This document shows, piece by piece, positions 1 to 7,689 of a stretch of DNA of 64,000 nucleotides (positions within the stretch are counted from its first letter, which is position 1; the number at the start of each line of letters is the position of its first letter). Position numbers and translations under genes: made by a program. This DNA is from CBDIBC01 sp965276635 (GTDB lineage: Bacteria; Actinomycetota; Acidimicrobiia; Acidimicrobiales; Palsa-688). Location of the stretch: NCBI GenBank assembly GCA_965276635.1, contig CBDIBC010000005.1:2286152-2350151 (forward strand), in the 5' to 3' direction. Under the pieces are notes generated by a model. It had not been told where the DNA came from, did not search any database, and was given only the letters and a program-made list of their open reading frames with translations.

Positions 1-1
1 C

Positions 2-895
2 GAACAGCACTACGCCAAGGTGGTGATCAAGATCTTCTCGGATGCGACCTCCATGCTCGACGCGATCCGGGCGGGTCAGATAGACGCGTCCGACACGCAG
101 TTGCTTGGCAACCAGGTCGACGAGGTGAAGTCTGTCCCGGGATGGAGCCTCATCCCGATGACCGATTTCAACTGGGCGGGGACCCTACTGTTCGACCGTG
201 ACGGTGCGATCAACAAGCCGTTGGGCAACGTCATGGTTCGCCAGGCGATGAACTACGCAGTCGACCGGCAATATCTCCTGCAGATCCTGGGCGCCGGGCA
301 CGGTCAGGTGACCTCTTCGATCTTCCCTCCTGGCTCACAAGGCTACGATGCGAAACTCAGCTCCTACTACACCTATGATCCGGCCAAGGCGAGACGTCTC
401 CTGGCGCAGGCCGGTTACGGGAAGGGGCTGACGGTAATGCTTATGAACATTCCCCAGCTGCAACAGGCCAACAACCTACTCATGCAAGAGTTTGGCGCGG
501 TAGGGATAAAGGTGAAGCTGGACAATGTGCCTCTGACCCAAGTGGTATCGGCGATCCAACGTGCTCAGATACCCGCGACTCAGTTCGCGCTCAACATGTC
601 GTCCTCTGCATGGGTGAACGTTCAGACATCCATCGCGCCGGCTGCCGCATGGAACCCATTCAAGACATCCCCGCCAGCCTTGGAGAGTCTCATTAAGCGG
701 CTCCAAACGGCGAGCGCCAGCCAGGCGGATGCGGTCGCTCATGACATAAACCAGTATGTAGTACAGCAGGCCTGGGATATTCCAATGTATTACAACGTTG
801 TATACTTTGCGACGAGTTCAACTACCACGGCCACGATTAGTCCCGGAATCAATTATCCAACCCCGAACTTGTGGGACATAAGGCCGAAGAGCTGA
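2..895 (+). CDS. ABC importer substrate-binding protein, family 5 (5' end missing)
   Basis: This is the C-terminal part of an extracytoplasmic solute-binding protein for oligopeptides or similar solutes; the start and signal peptide lie before the window. The open frame runs in from the first bases. The family-5 pattern 'RQAMNYAVDRQYLL' is followed by a proline/glycine segment and 'YDPAKARRLLAQAGY', which is typical of DppA/OppA-type proteins. The stop overlaps a strong ribosome site (GAGGAGG, 894-900) for the permease that follows, so it heads the operon visible here. The ligand cannot be told from the sequence: the family also binds nickel, sugars and antibiotics. Confidence 0.9.
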   Translation, partial: EQHYAKVVIKIFSDATSMLDAIRAGQIDASDTQLLGNQVDEVKSVPGWSLIPMTDFNWAGTLLFDRDGAINKPLGNVMVRQAMNYAVDRQYLLQILGAGHGQVTSSIFPPGSQGYDAKLSSYYTYDPAKARRLLAQAGYGKGLTVMLMNIPQLQQANNLLMQEFGAVGIKVKLDNVPLTQVVSAIQRAQIPATQFALNMSSSAWVNVQTSIAPAAAWNPFKTSPPALESLIKRLQTASASQADAVAHDINQYVVQQAWDIPMYYNVVYFATSSTTTATISPGINYPTPNLWDIRPKS

Positions 896-906
896 GGAGG
901 TATCGA

Positions 907-1848
907 ATGCAGCGCCTTATTGCGAAGCGATTGGCCGCTGGCATGTTGCTGGTGCTGGTGGTTACGGCCGTGTCATTCCTCATCTTGCATGCCGCTGCCC
1001 CCGACCCGGTTAGCCAAATCCTGGGCCAAGGAGCTTCGGCTCAGCAGCGGCGAATGATGCGCCACCAGCTAGGTCTGGATGAGCCGCTGCTGTACCAGTT
1101 CGTCAAATGGCTCGGTAAGGTTGTACACGGCGACTTCGGCGTCTCCTGGTTCACGGGGCAGCAGGTTTCCCAGGCGATCAACACGCGGCTGCCGGTTACA
1201 CTGTCGCTGGTCATTGGAACCACGATCGTGTCTGCCATCGTGAGTACCGTTCTAGGGGTGACCGCCGCCATCCGAGGAGGCGTGCTCGACCGAATAGTGC
1301 AGGTGGTGGCGGTCGTCGGGATCGCCATACCCGGCTTCTTGATCGCGGTCGCTCTCATCGAAGCATTCGCCCTGCATCTACACTGGTTCGAGCCGACGGG
1401 CTACGTGTCGTTGAGTCATTCGCCGGCCGGCTGGCTGAGATCGGTCACCCTGCCTGTCGCCGGTCTGTCTTTAGGTGCGATGGCCGGGGTTGTCCCTCAG
1501 GTGCGAGGGGCGATGGTGGACGCCCTCGCCCAGGACTGGGTCAGGACATTGCGAAGTCGTGGCATCGGGGAGTGCAGGGTGGTATTCGAGCACGTTCTTC
1601 GCAACGCGGCTGGGCCGGCGCTCACCGTGATCGGGGTCCAGTTCATCGGCCTGCTGGGAGGGGTGGTGATAATCGAGGAGATATTTGCGATACCTGGTAT
1701 TGGCCAGCTGACGGTTTCGGCGGCGCTGCAGGGGGATGTGCCGCTGGTCATGGGCATGGTGGTAACGGTTGCCGTGACCGTCGTCGTGGTGAATCTCTTG
1801 ATCGATGTGGTGCAGGCCATGCTCAACCCGAAGGCGAGGGCGCAATGA
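907..1848 (+). CDS. ABC importer permease, DppB/OppB type
   Basis: An inner-membrane subunit of the peptide-type importer, about 313 residues, which is normal for the family. An N-terminal membrane segment and a periplasmic region ('RRMMRHQLGLDEPLLYQF') precede a group of hydrophobic helices. The cytoplasmic coupling loop is seen at 'RSRGIGECRVVFEHVLRN', followed by 'EEIFAIPGIGQL', a hallmark of DppB proteins. The ATG at 907 is chosen because GAGGAGG lies six bases upstream; a longer open frame begins at 871 without such a site. The last bases ATGA overlap the start of the next gene, indicating translational coupling. Confidence 0.92.
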   Translation: MQRLIAKRLAAGMLLVLVVTAVSFLILHAAAPDPVSQILGQGASAQQRRMMRHQLGLDEPLLYQFVKWLGKVVHGDFGVSWFTGQQVSQAINTRLPVTLSLVIGTTIVSAIVSTVLGVTAAIRGGVLDRIVQVVAVVGIAIPGFLIAVALIEAFALHLHWFEPTGYVSLSHSPAGWLRSVTLPVAGLSLGAMAGVVPQVRGAMVDALAQDWVRTLRSRGIGECRVVFEHVLRNAAGPALTVIGVQFIGLLGGVVIIEEIFAIPGIGQLTVSAALQGDVPLVMGMVVTVAVTVVVVNLLIDVVQAMLNPKARAQ

Positions 1849-3661
1849 TCGAGATGGTCACGGACAGTGGGGTCAACCCGTCGGGACCGGGACTCGATGT
1901 TCCGAAAGCCGACGAACGACGGAGATCGATGGGTGATCCCATGGGGATGGTTTCACTCGCTGTTCTCGTTCTGTTGGTGTTGCTGGGGCTGCTTGCTCCT
2001 TTGCTCACCCGATATGGTCCCAATACCGTGTCGCCGGGCGCGATACTTGCGTCACCCGGGGGGAGCCACCTCCTCGGTGCTGATTCTTCGGGTCGCGACG
2101 TTCTGTCTCGGCTGCTGTACGGAGCGAGGTACAGCCTCGGAGGGGCGATGCTGGCCACATCGTTGGCTGTCGTGATCGGCGTGGGCGCTGGGCTCCTGGC
2201 GGGCTATTACCGGGGATGGCCTGAAACGATCGCCGGCTCGCTGTCCGACCTGGTCATGGCGTTACCAGGCTTCGTCGTCTTGCTGGCTGCGGCCACGGTG
2301 ATCGGCCCATCCACCTGGATGATCATGATCGTACTCGGGGTCCTCTACATACCGGCGTTCTACCGGCTGGTGGTACGGAGCGTCATCGCAGTGCGGGGGG
2401 AGCTGTTCATCGATGCGGCACGAGTATCGGGTCTACGGGACAGGGCCATCGTCGGGCGCCACATCTTGAACGCCGTGCGCCTTCCGTAGTTGTTCAATGG
2501 TCGTTGCTGGCGGGCGTCACGGTCGCTGTTCAGGCCGGGCTGGACTTCATCGGAATCGATAACCCGCAGACACCTACCTGGGGCAACATTCTCTCGGACG
2601 GGTTCTCGCATATATACCAACGTTCAATACTCCTGCTCTGGCCCAGCCTGGCCGTAGGTGTGACCAGCCTCGCATTCGTCCTGTTCGGCAACTCGCTGCG
2701 AGACCGACTGGCTCGGGGCATGCGTCGGACGCGGCCGTCGCGCCCGCCGTCGGCAAAGGATATCCCGCCCACTTCGACCATTATCGTATCGGAGCACGCC
2801 ACTGGGCCATTTGCGGATGCCCCAGTCCTGCTGAGCGTGGACGAGCTCGCCATCGGCTACGACCGTCCGGACGGGTCGCTAGCCCGAGTTGTCGAAGATG
2901 TCTCGCTCAAGGTCCATGTCGGTGAGGTGCACGGTCTCGTAGGTGAGTCTGGCTCGGGCAAGACGCAAACGGCCTGGGCGGCCCTGGATCTGCTCCCGCC
3001 AGGTGGCCGGGTGCTGTTCGGCACCGTCCAGTTCGACGGGCAGGACCTCACCTCCCGGGGCGGCAGCCGTGCCTGGAAAGGTCTCCGAGGCGGGCGCATC
3101 GGCTATGTGCCCCAGGAACCCATGTCAAACCTGGATCCTTCCTTCACAGTCGGCGCGCAAATCACCGAGCCGCTGCGAGCTCACCTCGGCTTGAGCCGGG
3201 CCGAGGCCCGGTCACGAGCTACCGAACTGTTGGCTGAGGTCGGCATCGCTGAACCCGAGAGGACATTTGCCGCTTATCCGCACGAGATCTCCGGCGGAAT
3301 GGCCCAGCGGGTGCTGATCGCCGGCGCCATCTCGTGCAGACCGGACTTGCTGATAGCTGACGAACCCACCACCGCGCTCGATGTGACCATCCAAGCCGAC
3401 ATCTTGGACCTCATGCGCACGCTGACCCAAAAGCTCGGTCTATCGATCCTGCTGGTAACGCACAACTTCGGCGTCGTAGCCGATCTGTGTGACACGGTTT
3501 CCGTAATGCAGCACGGCCGGATCGTCGAAAGAGGCCCGGTCCGCTCGGTCTTCTCCCAACCTCGGCATCCCTACACACAGTCGCTGTTCGACTTTGTCCT
3601 GGACGACACAGAGCCGGAAGGGATGAGTCCGGCCGTCCCTACGGCGCAGGCCAGACGGTGA
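1845..3661 (+). pseudogene. Permease-ATPase fusion (DppC-DppD type) interrupted by a frameshift
   Basis: The first 645 bases encode a DppC-like permease (hydrophobic helices, 'LGADSSGRDVLSRLLYGARYSL', then the coupling loop 'AARVSGLRDRAIVGRHIL'). The frame ends at TAG 2487-2489. One base over, the rest of the permease continues at once ('VVVQWSLLAGVTVAVQAGLDF') and runs without a break into a complete ATPase: Walker A GESGSGKT, 'EISGGMAQR' signature, 'LLIADEPTTALD' Walker B. Restoring one G after CCG 2484-2486 gives a single protein of about 605 residues. Permease-ATPase fusions of this order are known in actinobacteria. The break is either a real one-base deletion or a sequence error; both halves otherwise look intact. 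Confidence 0.85.
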
Positions 3662-4503
3662 CACCGCTGCTTGACGTCGTGGACCTGGTCGTTGATTACC
3701 CGAGTCGGGGATGGCGGTCCGCTCCCTTCCGGGCACTGAAAAGCGTTACGATCGACATTCAGCCCGGCGAGTGCGTTGGCCTGGTCGGGGAGTCCGGGTC
3801 GGGCAAGTCGACGTTCGGGCGCGCCGTACTCGGCTTGGCGGCCGTAACCGCGGGAACGATCACGTTCGACGGGTGCGACATAACGAACCTTTCTCGGCCA
3901 AGGCGCCGGGCGATGGCAAAAGACATCCAGGTCGTCTTCCAGGATCCCTACAGCTCCTTGGACCCCACGATGACAATCGGCTCCATACTCGCCGAGCCCT
4001 TGCGCGCCCAGCGGGTCTCATTCAAGGCCGCGTCCTCGAGGGTGACCGAACTGTTGGACAGCGTTGGCCTGCCGCGGGATGCGGCGAGGAGACTGCCGCG
4101 AGAGTTCTCGGGAGGCCAGCGCCAGCGCGTCGCTATCGCGCGAGCCGTGGCCTTGACCCCAAGGCTGATCATCTGCGATGAACCTGTGTCCGCGCTCGAC
4201 CTATCGACGCAAGCGAAGGTACTGGAGCTGCTCCAGGAGATTCGGCGGAGCACGGGGGTGGCCTACCTGTTCATATCGCACGATCTAGCGGTGGTCCGCC
4301 ATATGGCCCACCGAGTCGCAGTCATGCGATATGGCGAGATCGTCGAGCACGGAGACAAGGATTCGGTTACGCGCCGACCACGTCACCCGTACACTCGCGG
4401 ACTTCTGCTGGCGGCACCGGTATCAGATCCGGTACGGCAGGAGCAGCGCAGGCTCGCCCGGCAAAAAGCGATTTCAGAAGCCCCTGACCAGCTCATCTCA
4501 TGA
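3658..4503 (+). CDS. ABC importer ATPase, DppF/OppF type
   Basis: The second nucleotide-binding subunit of the importer, 281 residues. Walker A GESGSGKST is at residues 44-52, the Q-loop at 'VVFQDPYSSLDP', signature SGGQRQR at 151-157, Walker B 'LIICDEP' near 170-176 and the H-loop 'FISHD' near 206-210. The C-terminal 'RHPYTRGLL' is the oligopeptide-type extension also seen in the partner ATPase. The GTG start overlaps the TGA of the preceding gene by four bases, so translation is coupled. It is the last gene of the operon: the next gene is convergent on the other strand, 17 bases away. Confidence 0.93.
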   Translation: MTPLLDVVDLVVDYPSRGWRSAPFRALKSVTIDIQPGECVGLVGESGSGKSTFGRAVLGLAAVTAGTITFDGCDITNLSRPRRRAMAKDIQVVFQDPYSSLDPTMTIGSILAEPLRAQRVSFKAASSRVTELLDSVGLPRDAARRLPREFSGGQRQRVAIARAVALTPRLIICDEPVSALDLSTQAKVLELLQEIRRSTGVAYLFISHDLAVVRHMAHRVAVMRYGEIVEHGDKDSVTRRPRHPYTRGLLLAAPVSDPVRQEQRRLARQKAISEAPDQLIS

Positions 4504-4520
4504 TCGCGCCCGGGTCCGAA

Positions 4521-5228
4521 CTAGGCGACGACCTTGTTGACGGCCTTGGTAGAGGGGACTCGGGCAGAGACCTGCTCCTTATCGGCGAGGACCTGTTCCA
4601 AGCCGGCTATCAACACGCGCAGGTCAAAATCCATGTACGTGTCGTCGGTGCCTTTGGGCGGGACAAGGTGCACGGACTGTCGCAGAGCCAGCAGCTCGTC
4701 GTCTGATACGTCAGCGAGTACTCGCTGCACCTCGGTCACCTGTGGGTGGCCTCCCCGTTGGGCGAGAACCTTGTCGCGGGCCGCGGAGAACACGAACTCG
4801 GCGATGAAGGTAAGGGTCATGGCGGCTTCGTCGATCTCGAAGCCTGCTCTGAGAAGGGCTTGGAGGAGAGTGTCCGCCGGCCGTAGGGCGGCCAACCCCG
4901 TGCCTGACGGGAACGTGATGTACATGGCCACCGGGCCAATCCTTACCAGGCTGTCTCGCAAACCGATGGCGTAGGCCCGAACTACTTCACGCCAGTCGTC
5001 CTCAGCCGGCAGTTCCAGTTTCTCGAGGGCTGATCCGAACGCATCGACGGCGATAAGACCGAGCAACTGCTCACGGTTGTTGACGTAATAGTTGAGCGCC
5101 TTCGGGTCGACTCCGAGTTGACCGGCCACAGCCTGCATAGTTAGTGACTCGGGATCCAGCGTGCGCGCAACAGCCAGGATCTTCTCCTTGCTGATGCGCG
5201 GCGGGCGCCCCATTCGCTTTCGGTTCAT
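4521..5228 (-). CDS. TetR/AcrR-family transcriptional regulator
   Basis: A dimeric repressor of about 235 residues. The N-terminal HTH reads 'GRPPRISKEKILAVARTL' followed by 'LTMQAVAGQLGVDPKALNYY' and 'NREQLLGLI', the usual TetR helices; the rest is an all-helical ligand-binding domain of the tetracycline-repressor-like kind. The start is uncertain: ATGs at 5258, 5228 and 5213 are all in frame and none has a clear ribosome site. It is divergent from the oxidoreductase at 5385, and a near-palindrome AGTGTACAGT lies between them (5265-5274), so self-regulation plus control of that gene is the simplest guess. It could instead control the importer to its left. Confidence 0.88.
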   Translation of the reverse strand: MNRKRMGRPPRISKEKILAVARTLDPESLTMQAVAGQLGVDPKALNYYVNNREQLLGLIAVDAFGSALEKLELPAEDDWREVVRAYAIGLRDSLVRIGPVAMYITFPSGTGLAALRPADTLLQALLRAGFEIDEAAMTLTFIAEFVFSAARDKVLAQRGGHPQVTEVQRVLADVSDDELLALRQSVHLVPPKGTDDTYMDFDLRVLIAGLEQVLADKEQVSARVPSTKAVNKVVA

Positions 5229-5384
5229 CCCAGTATTCTGCGGGGGAGCGCCTGGCATAGTCGGAGTGTACAGTGAGTCAGCGGGCCGCCCCACTACCGA
5301 CGCTTCTGCTGGGCAGTGCCCTCCGGCTAGCCGGTCGAGCGGCGACCAGAGACGGTGCGGACCGCTCGCGAGAAGGGTGAAGCG

Positions 5385-6359
5385 ATGATCCGATGGGGAA
5401 TAGTCGGGCCGGGCGCGATCGCTGCCGGCTTCGCCGACGCGATGCAGTTGGTCGACGACGGAGCCATCGTAGGGGTGGCGTCTCGTTCTGCTGAACGCGC
5501 CGACACATTTGGTGACCGGTTCGGGATCCCGAACCGGTACACCGACCTCGAGTCTCTCGTAGCCGATCCCGACGTCGATGCCGTCTATGTCGCCACCCCT
5601 CACTCGTCTCACGAAGGGGATACGGTCGTGTCCCTGCAGGCTGGCAAGCACGTCCTGTGTGAGAAGCCGCTCGCCCTCAATGCCGAGCAGGCTGGGCGGA
5701 TGGTCGAGGAGGCTCGACGTCGTGGCCTGTTCTTGATGGAGGCCATCTGGAGTCGATTCCTGCCCGCCTACAGGTCGCTGGTGGACGTGATCGACCAGGA
5801 GCGCATCGGCGATCCGCTCCTCGTGGAGGCCGACTTCGGGTTCCGCTGGCCCTTCGACCCCGAGCACCGGCTGTTCAACCCGCATCTCGGAGGCGGGGCC
5901 CTCCTCGACCTTGGGATGTACCCGGTCCAACTATGCTCCCTGGTGCTCGGTGCATCCGAGCAGGTCGTGGCCACCGGGGTGGTCGGCGAGACCGGAGTCG
6001 ACGAGCAGGTCGCCGCAGTGCTGCGCTACGCCGGCGGCCGGATGGGGGTGGTCAAGGCGGCGATAAGGGTGAGCATGGCCTGCACCGCACGGATCTCGGG
6101 CACTGAGGGATGGGTCGACCTTCCGCCCTTCATGCACTGCCCGGCTTCGCTCACCGTCACCACGCCTGCGGGCGCCGAGCGCATCGACGGGTCGTACCCG
6201 GGCAACGGGTTGCGTTTCGAGATCGCCGAAGTGCACAAGTGCCTCGCCGAGGGCGAGACTGAGAGCCGGGTGGTCACACTGGACGAGAGTGTCGCACTAG
6301 CTTCGACCCTCGATGCGATCCGGGCCCAGGTGGGTGTCGTCTACCCGGTTGAGCGATGA
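5385..6359 (+). CDS. Gfo/Idh/MocA-family NAD(P)-dependent oxidoreductase
   Basis: A cytoplasmic two-domain dehydrogenase of 324 residues. The N-terminal Rossmann fold begins 'RWGIVGPGAIAAGFADAM'; the EKP motif that supplies the catalytic lysine is at residues 93-95 (CEKPLALN). The C-terminal alpha/beta domain contains 'GGGALLDLGMYPVQ'. The overall pattern is closest to the dihydrodiol dehydrogenase-like subgroup, many of which act on sugars. Start ATG 5385 is preceded by AAGGGTGA at good spacing. The stop overlaps ATG 6356 of a beta-glucosidase remnant, so it was probably the first gene of a sugar or glycoside operon whose second gene is lost. Confidence 0.9.
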   Translation: MIRWGIVGPGAIAAGFADAMQLVDDGAIVGVASRSAERADTFGDRFGIPNRYTDLESLVADPDVDAVYVATPHSSHEGDTVVSLQAGKHVLCEKPLALNAEQAGRMVEEARRRGLFLMEAIWSRFLPAYRSLVDVIDQERIGDPLLVEADFGFRWPFDPEHRLFNPHLGGGALLDLGMYPVQLCSLVLGASEQVVATGVVGETGVDEQVAAVLRYAGGRMGVVKAAIRVSMACTARISGTEGWVDLPPFMHCPASLTVTTPAGAERIDGSYPGNGLRFEIAEVHKCLAEGETESRVVTLDESVALASTLDAIRAQVGVVYPVER

Positions 6360-6439
6360 CGGACTTTCCCGAAGGCTTCCTTTGGGGCGCCTGCGGGGGC
6401 GCCCTGGCGCGCCATCGCCACGCTGGCTGGGCTAGCTGA
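6356..6439 (+). pseudogene. 5' remnant of a glycoside hydrolase family 1 (beta-glucosidase) gene
   Basis: An ATG overlapping the stop of the oxidoreductase (ATGA) opens a frame reading MTDFPEGFLWGA, the conserved N-terminus of family 1 beta-glucosidases. After residue 12 (base 6391) the homology stops abruptly. The frame continues with unrelated residues to TGA 6437-6439, giving 27 codons in all. The rest of the roughly 450-residue enzyme is absent from the window. The simplest reading is a deletion or insertion with its junction near 6391; the toxin-antitoxin pair that follows may have arrived with it. Confidence 0.6.
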
Positions 6440-6724
6440 GCTCGACCGAAACAGCGCATCCAAGCGAGCGGCCTGACGGCCGCCGGTAGCGGCGCCCGAG
6501 GGTGGCGACGTCAACGCTGGCTTGTGCTCGTAGAGGGCCTCGCTGGCGAGGTGGCAGCCTGTCGTCCCTTCGCTGTGTTGATCGGTGATCGCATCTCCGG
6601 CCCGGACGGCGGACAGGGCTCTCACCGCGCTGGTCAAGGCTGCATCAGGTCACGGCCGACGGTCGGTGCCCGTCTCCGGGCAGAATCAATCCTCCCACCT
6701 CGCGGGAAAATGGTAATACCGAGT
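6440..6724. other. Gene-free stretch between the beta-glucosidase remnant and the toxin-antitoxin pair
   Basis: No supported gene is seen here. Open frames on both strands are short and lack ribosome sites or recognisable domains. It lies just downstream of the junction that truncated the beta-glucosidase gene, so it may be part of an acquired segment. Confidence 0.5.
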
Positions 6725-6730
6725 TATACT
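6725..6730 (+). promoter_or_regulatory. Probable -10 box of a leaderless promoter for mazE-like gene
   Basis: TATACT, a good -10 hexamer, ends six bases before ATG 6737. No ribosome site precedes that ATG. Transcription from this box would begin at or next to the start codon, giving a leaderless mRNA, a common arrangement in actinobacteria. No convincing -35 box is visible. The imperfect dyad GTAATAC/GTTATAC around the box could be an operator for the antitoxin-toxin complex. Confidence 0.45.
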
Positions 6731-6736
6731 CTAGTC

Positions 6737-6985
6737 ATGAAGACCGCCATCTCGGTTCCAGACAACACGTTTGAGCGGGCGTCGAGGTGCGCCAAGGCCC
6801 TGGGCGTGAGTCGCTCGGAGTTCTTCTCCCAGGCCGCCGTCCGCTACCTCGACGAACTGGACAACGAGTCGCTGACCGAGCAGATCAACCAGGCTCTCGC
6901 CACGCCGAAATCGTCGGATGATTCCACGGTAGACGCCGTCGGCCATGGCCACCGGCTGCTGATTGACGTCGCAGACGAGTGGTGA
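6737..6985 (+). CDS. MazE-like ribbon-helix-helix antitoxin
   Basis: An 82-residue protein. Its first half fits a ribbon-helix-helix DNA-binding fold: a beta strand 'KTAISVPDNTFERA' then two helices 'CAKALGVSRSEFFSQAAVRYL'. The acidic tail should wrap the toxin. The stop overlaps the start of the MazF-like gene by several bases, the classic antitoxin-toxin order. The protein would neutralise the toxin and repress its own promoter. No ribosome site precedes the start (see the leaderless promoter entry). Confidence 0.85.
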   Translation: MKTAISVPDNTFERASRCAKALGVSRSEFFSQAAVRYLDELDNESLTEQINQALATPKSSDDSTVDAVGHGHRLLIDVADEW

Positions 6986-7323
6986 TCGGGCGAGGCGGCA
7001 TCTACTGGGCCAATCTTGGCCCACCGAGCGGCTCACGTCCGGCCAAGCGGCGGCCGGTGCTCGTCATCTCGGCCGACACCTACAACCAAAGTCGCCTCGA
7101 GACCGTGATCGCCGTGGTTATCACCTCGAACACCGACCTGGCCGTGATGCCCGGAAATGTGTTCCTGCCGGCGGCTCCGACCGGGCTACCACGAGATTCC
7201 GTCGTCAACGTGACCGGCCTCGTCACCCTCAACAAGGCTGATCTGACCGATCGGGTCGGTGACGTCCCATCCTCCCTCCGGGACGAAGTCGATCGGGGTC
7301 TCCGTCGGATCCTGGACCTGTAG
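6979..7323 (+). CDS. MazF/PemK-family mRNA interferase toxin
   Basis: A 114-residue protein with the MazF barrel pattern: 'RGGIYWANLG' at the N-terminus, 'RRPVLVISADTYNQS' in the middle, then 'VVNVTGLVTLNKADL'. Members of this family are ribosome-independent endoribonucleases that cut single-stranded mRNA at short motifs. The start is GTG 6979 or the adjacent GTG 6982, overlapping the antitoxin stop, so expression is coupled. The cleavage specificity cannot be read from the sequence. Confidence 0.88.
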   Translation: MVIGRGGIYWANLGPPSGSRPAKRRPVLVISADTYNQSRLETVIAVVITSNTDLAVMPGNVFLPAAPTGLPRDSVVNVTGLVTLNKADLTDRVGDVPSSLRDEVDRGLRRILDL

Positions 7324-7689
7324 GTCACCAAGGAGCGGTGTCTATGTGAACGGTGTCAATGGGCCGGTCGGAGACGGCGAGCCAATCCCTCGCATCAGAC
7401 CGCGTCCGAGCAGGAAGTCCCGCACCGACCCGGAGGTCACCTCGTCGGGTCCTCCGTGCGCGACGCCAGGACCAGACGCTCACCCTGCGGGCCGGCGCGC
7501 AGGCTCGGACCGTACAGGAGCCGGTACGGTGCGCTGACCGCGCCGGTCGGCCCTCGGTTCCGGCGTCGGTTCGGTCGTCGCGTGGCCGTCTCGCTGGGTA
7601 TCGAGTGGCACGGACGACCGGTGCCCGACGGGCGGAACGAGGGTCGAGTCGGTGTGGTGTGGCAGTACTGGCGTGTTACGGCGTGTGGA
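7324..7689. other. Gene-free stretch after the toxin gene
   Basis: A region of 366 bases between the stop of the MazF-like gene and the convergent stop of the repeat-protein gene. I see no supported gene, no clear hairpin with a T-run and no repeats here. Open frames crossing it on both strands are extensions of shadow frames from the neighbouring low-complexity gene. Confidence 0.5.

Noticed and set aside
4521..5930. A 469-residue minus-strand frame including the TetR protein
   Set aside because: The first half is antisense to the Gfo/Idh/MocA gene; the regulator starts at about 5228.
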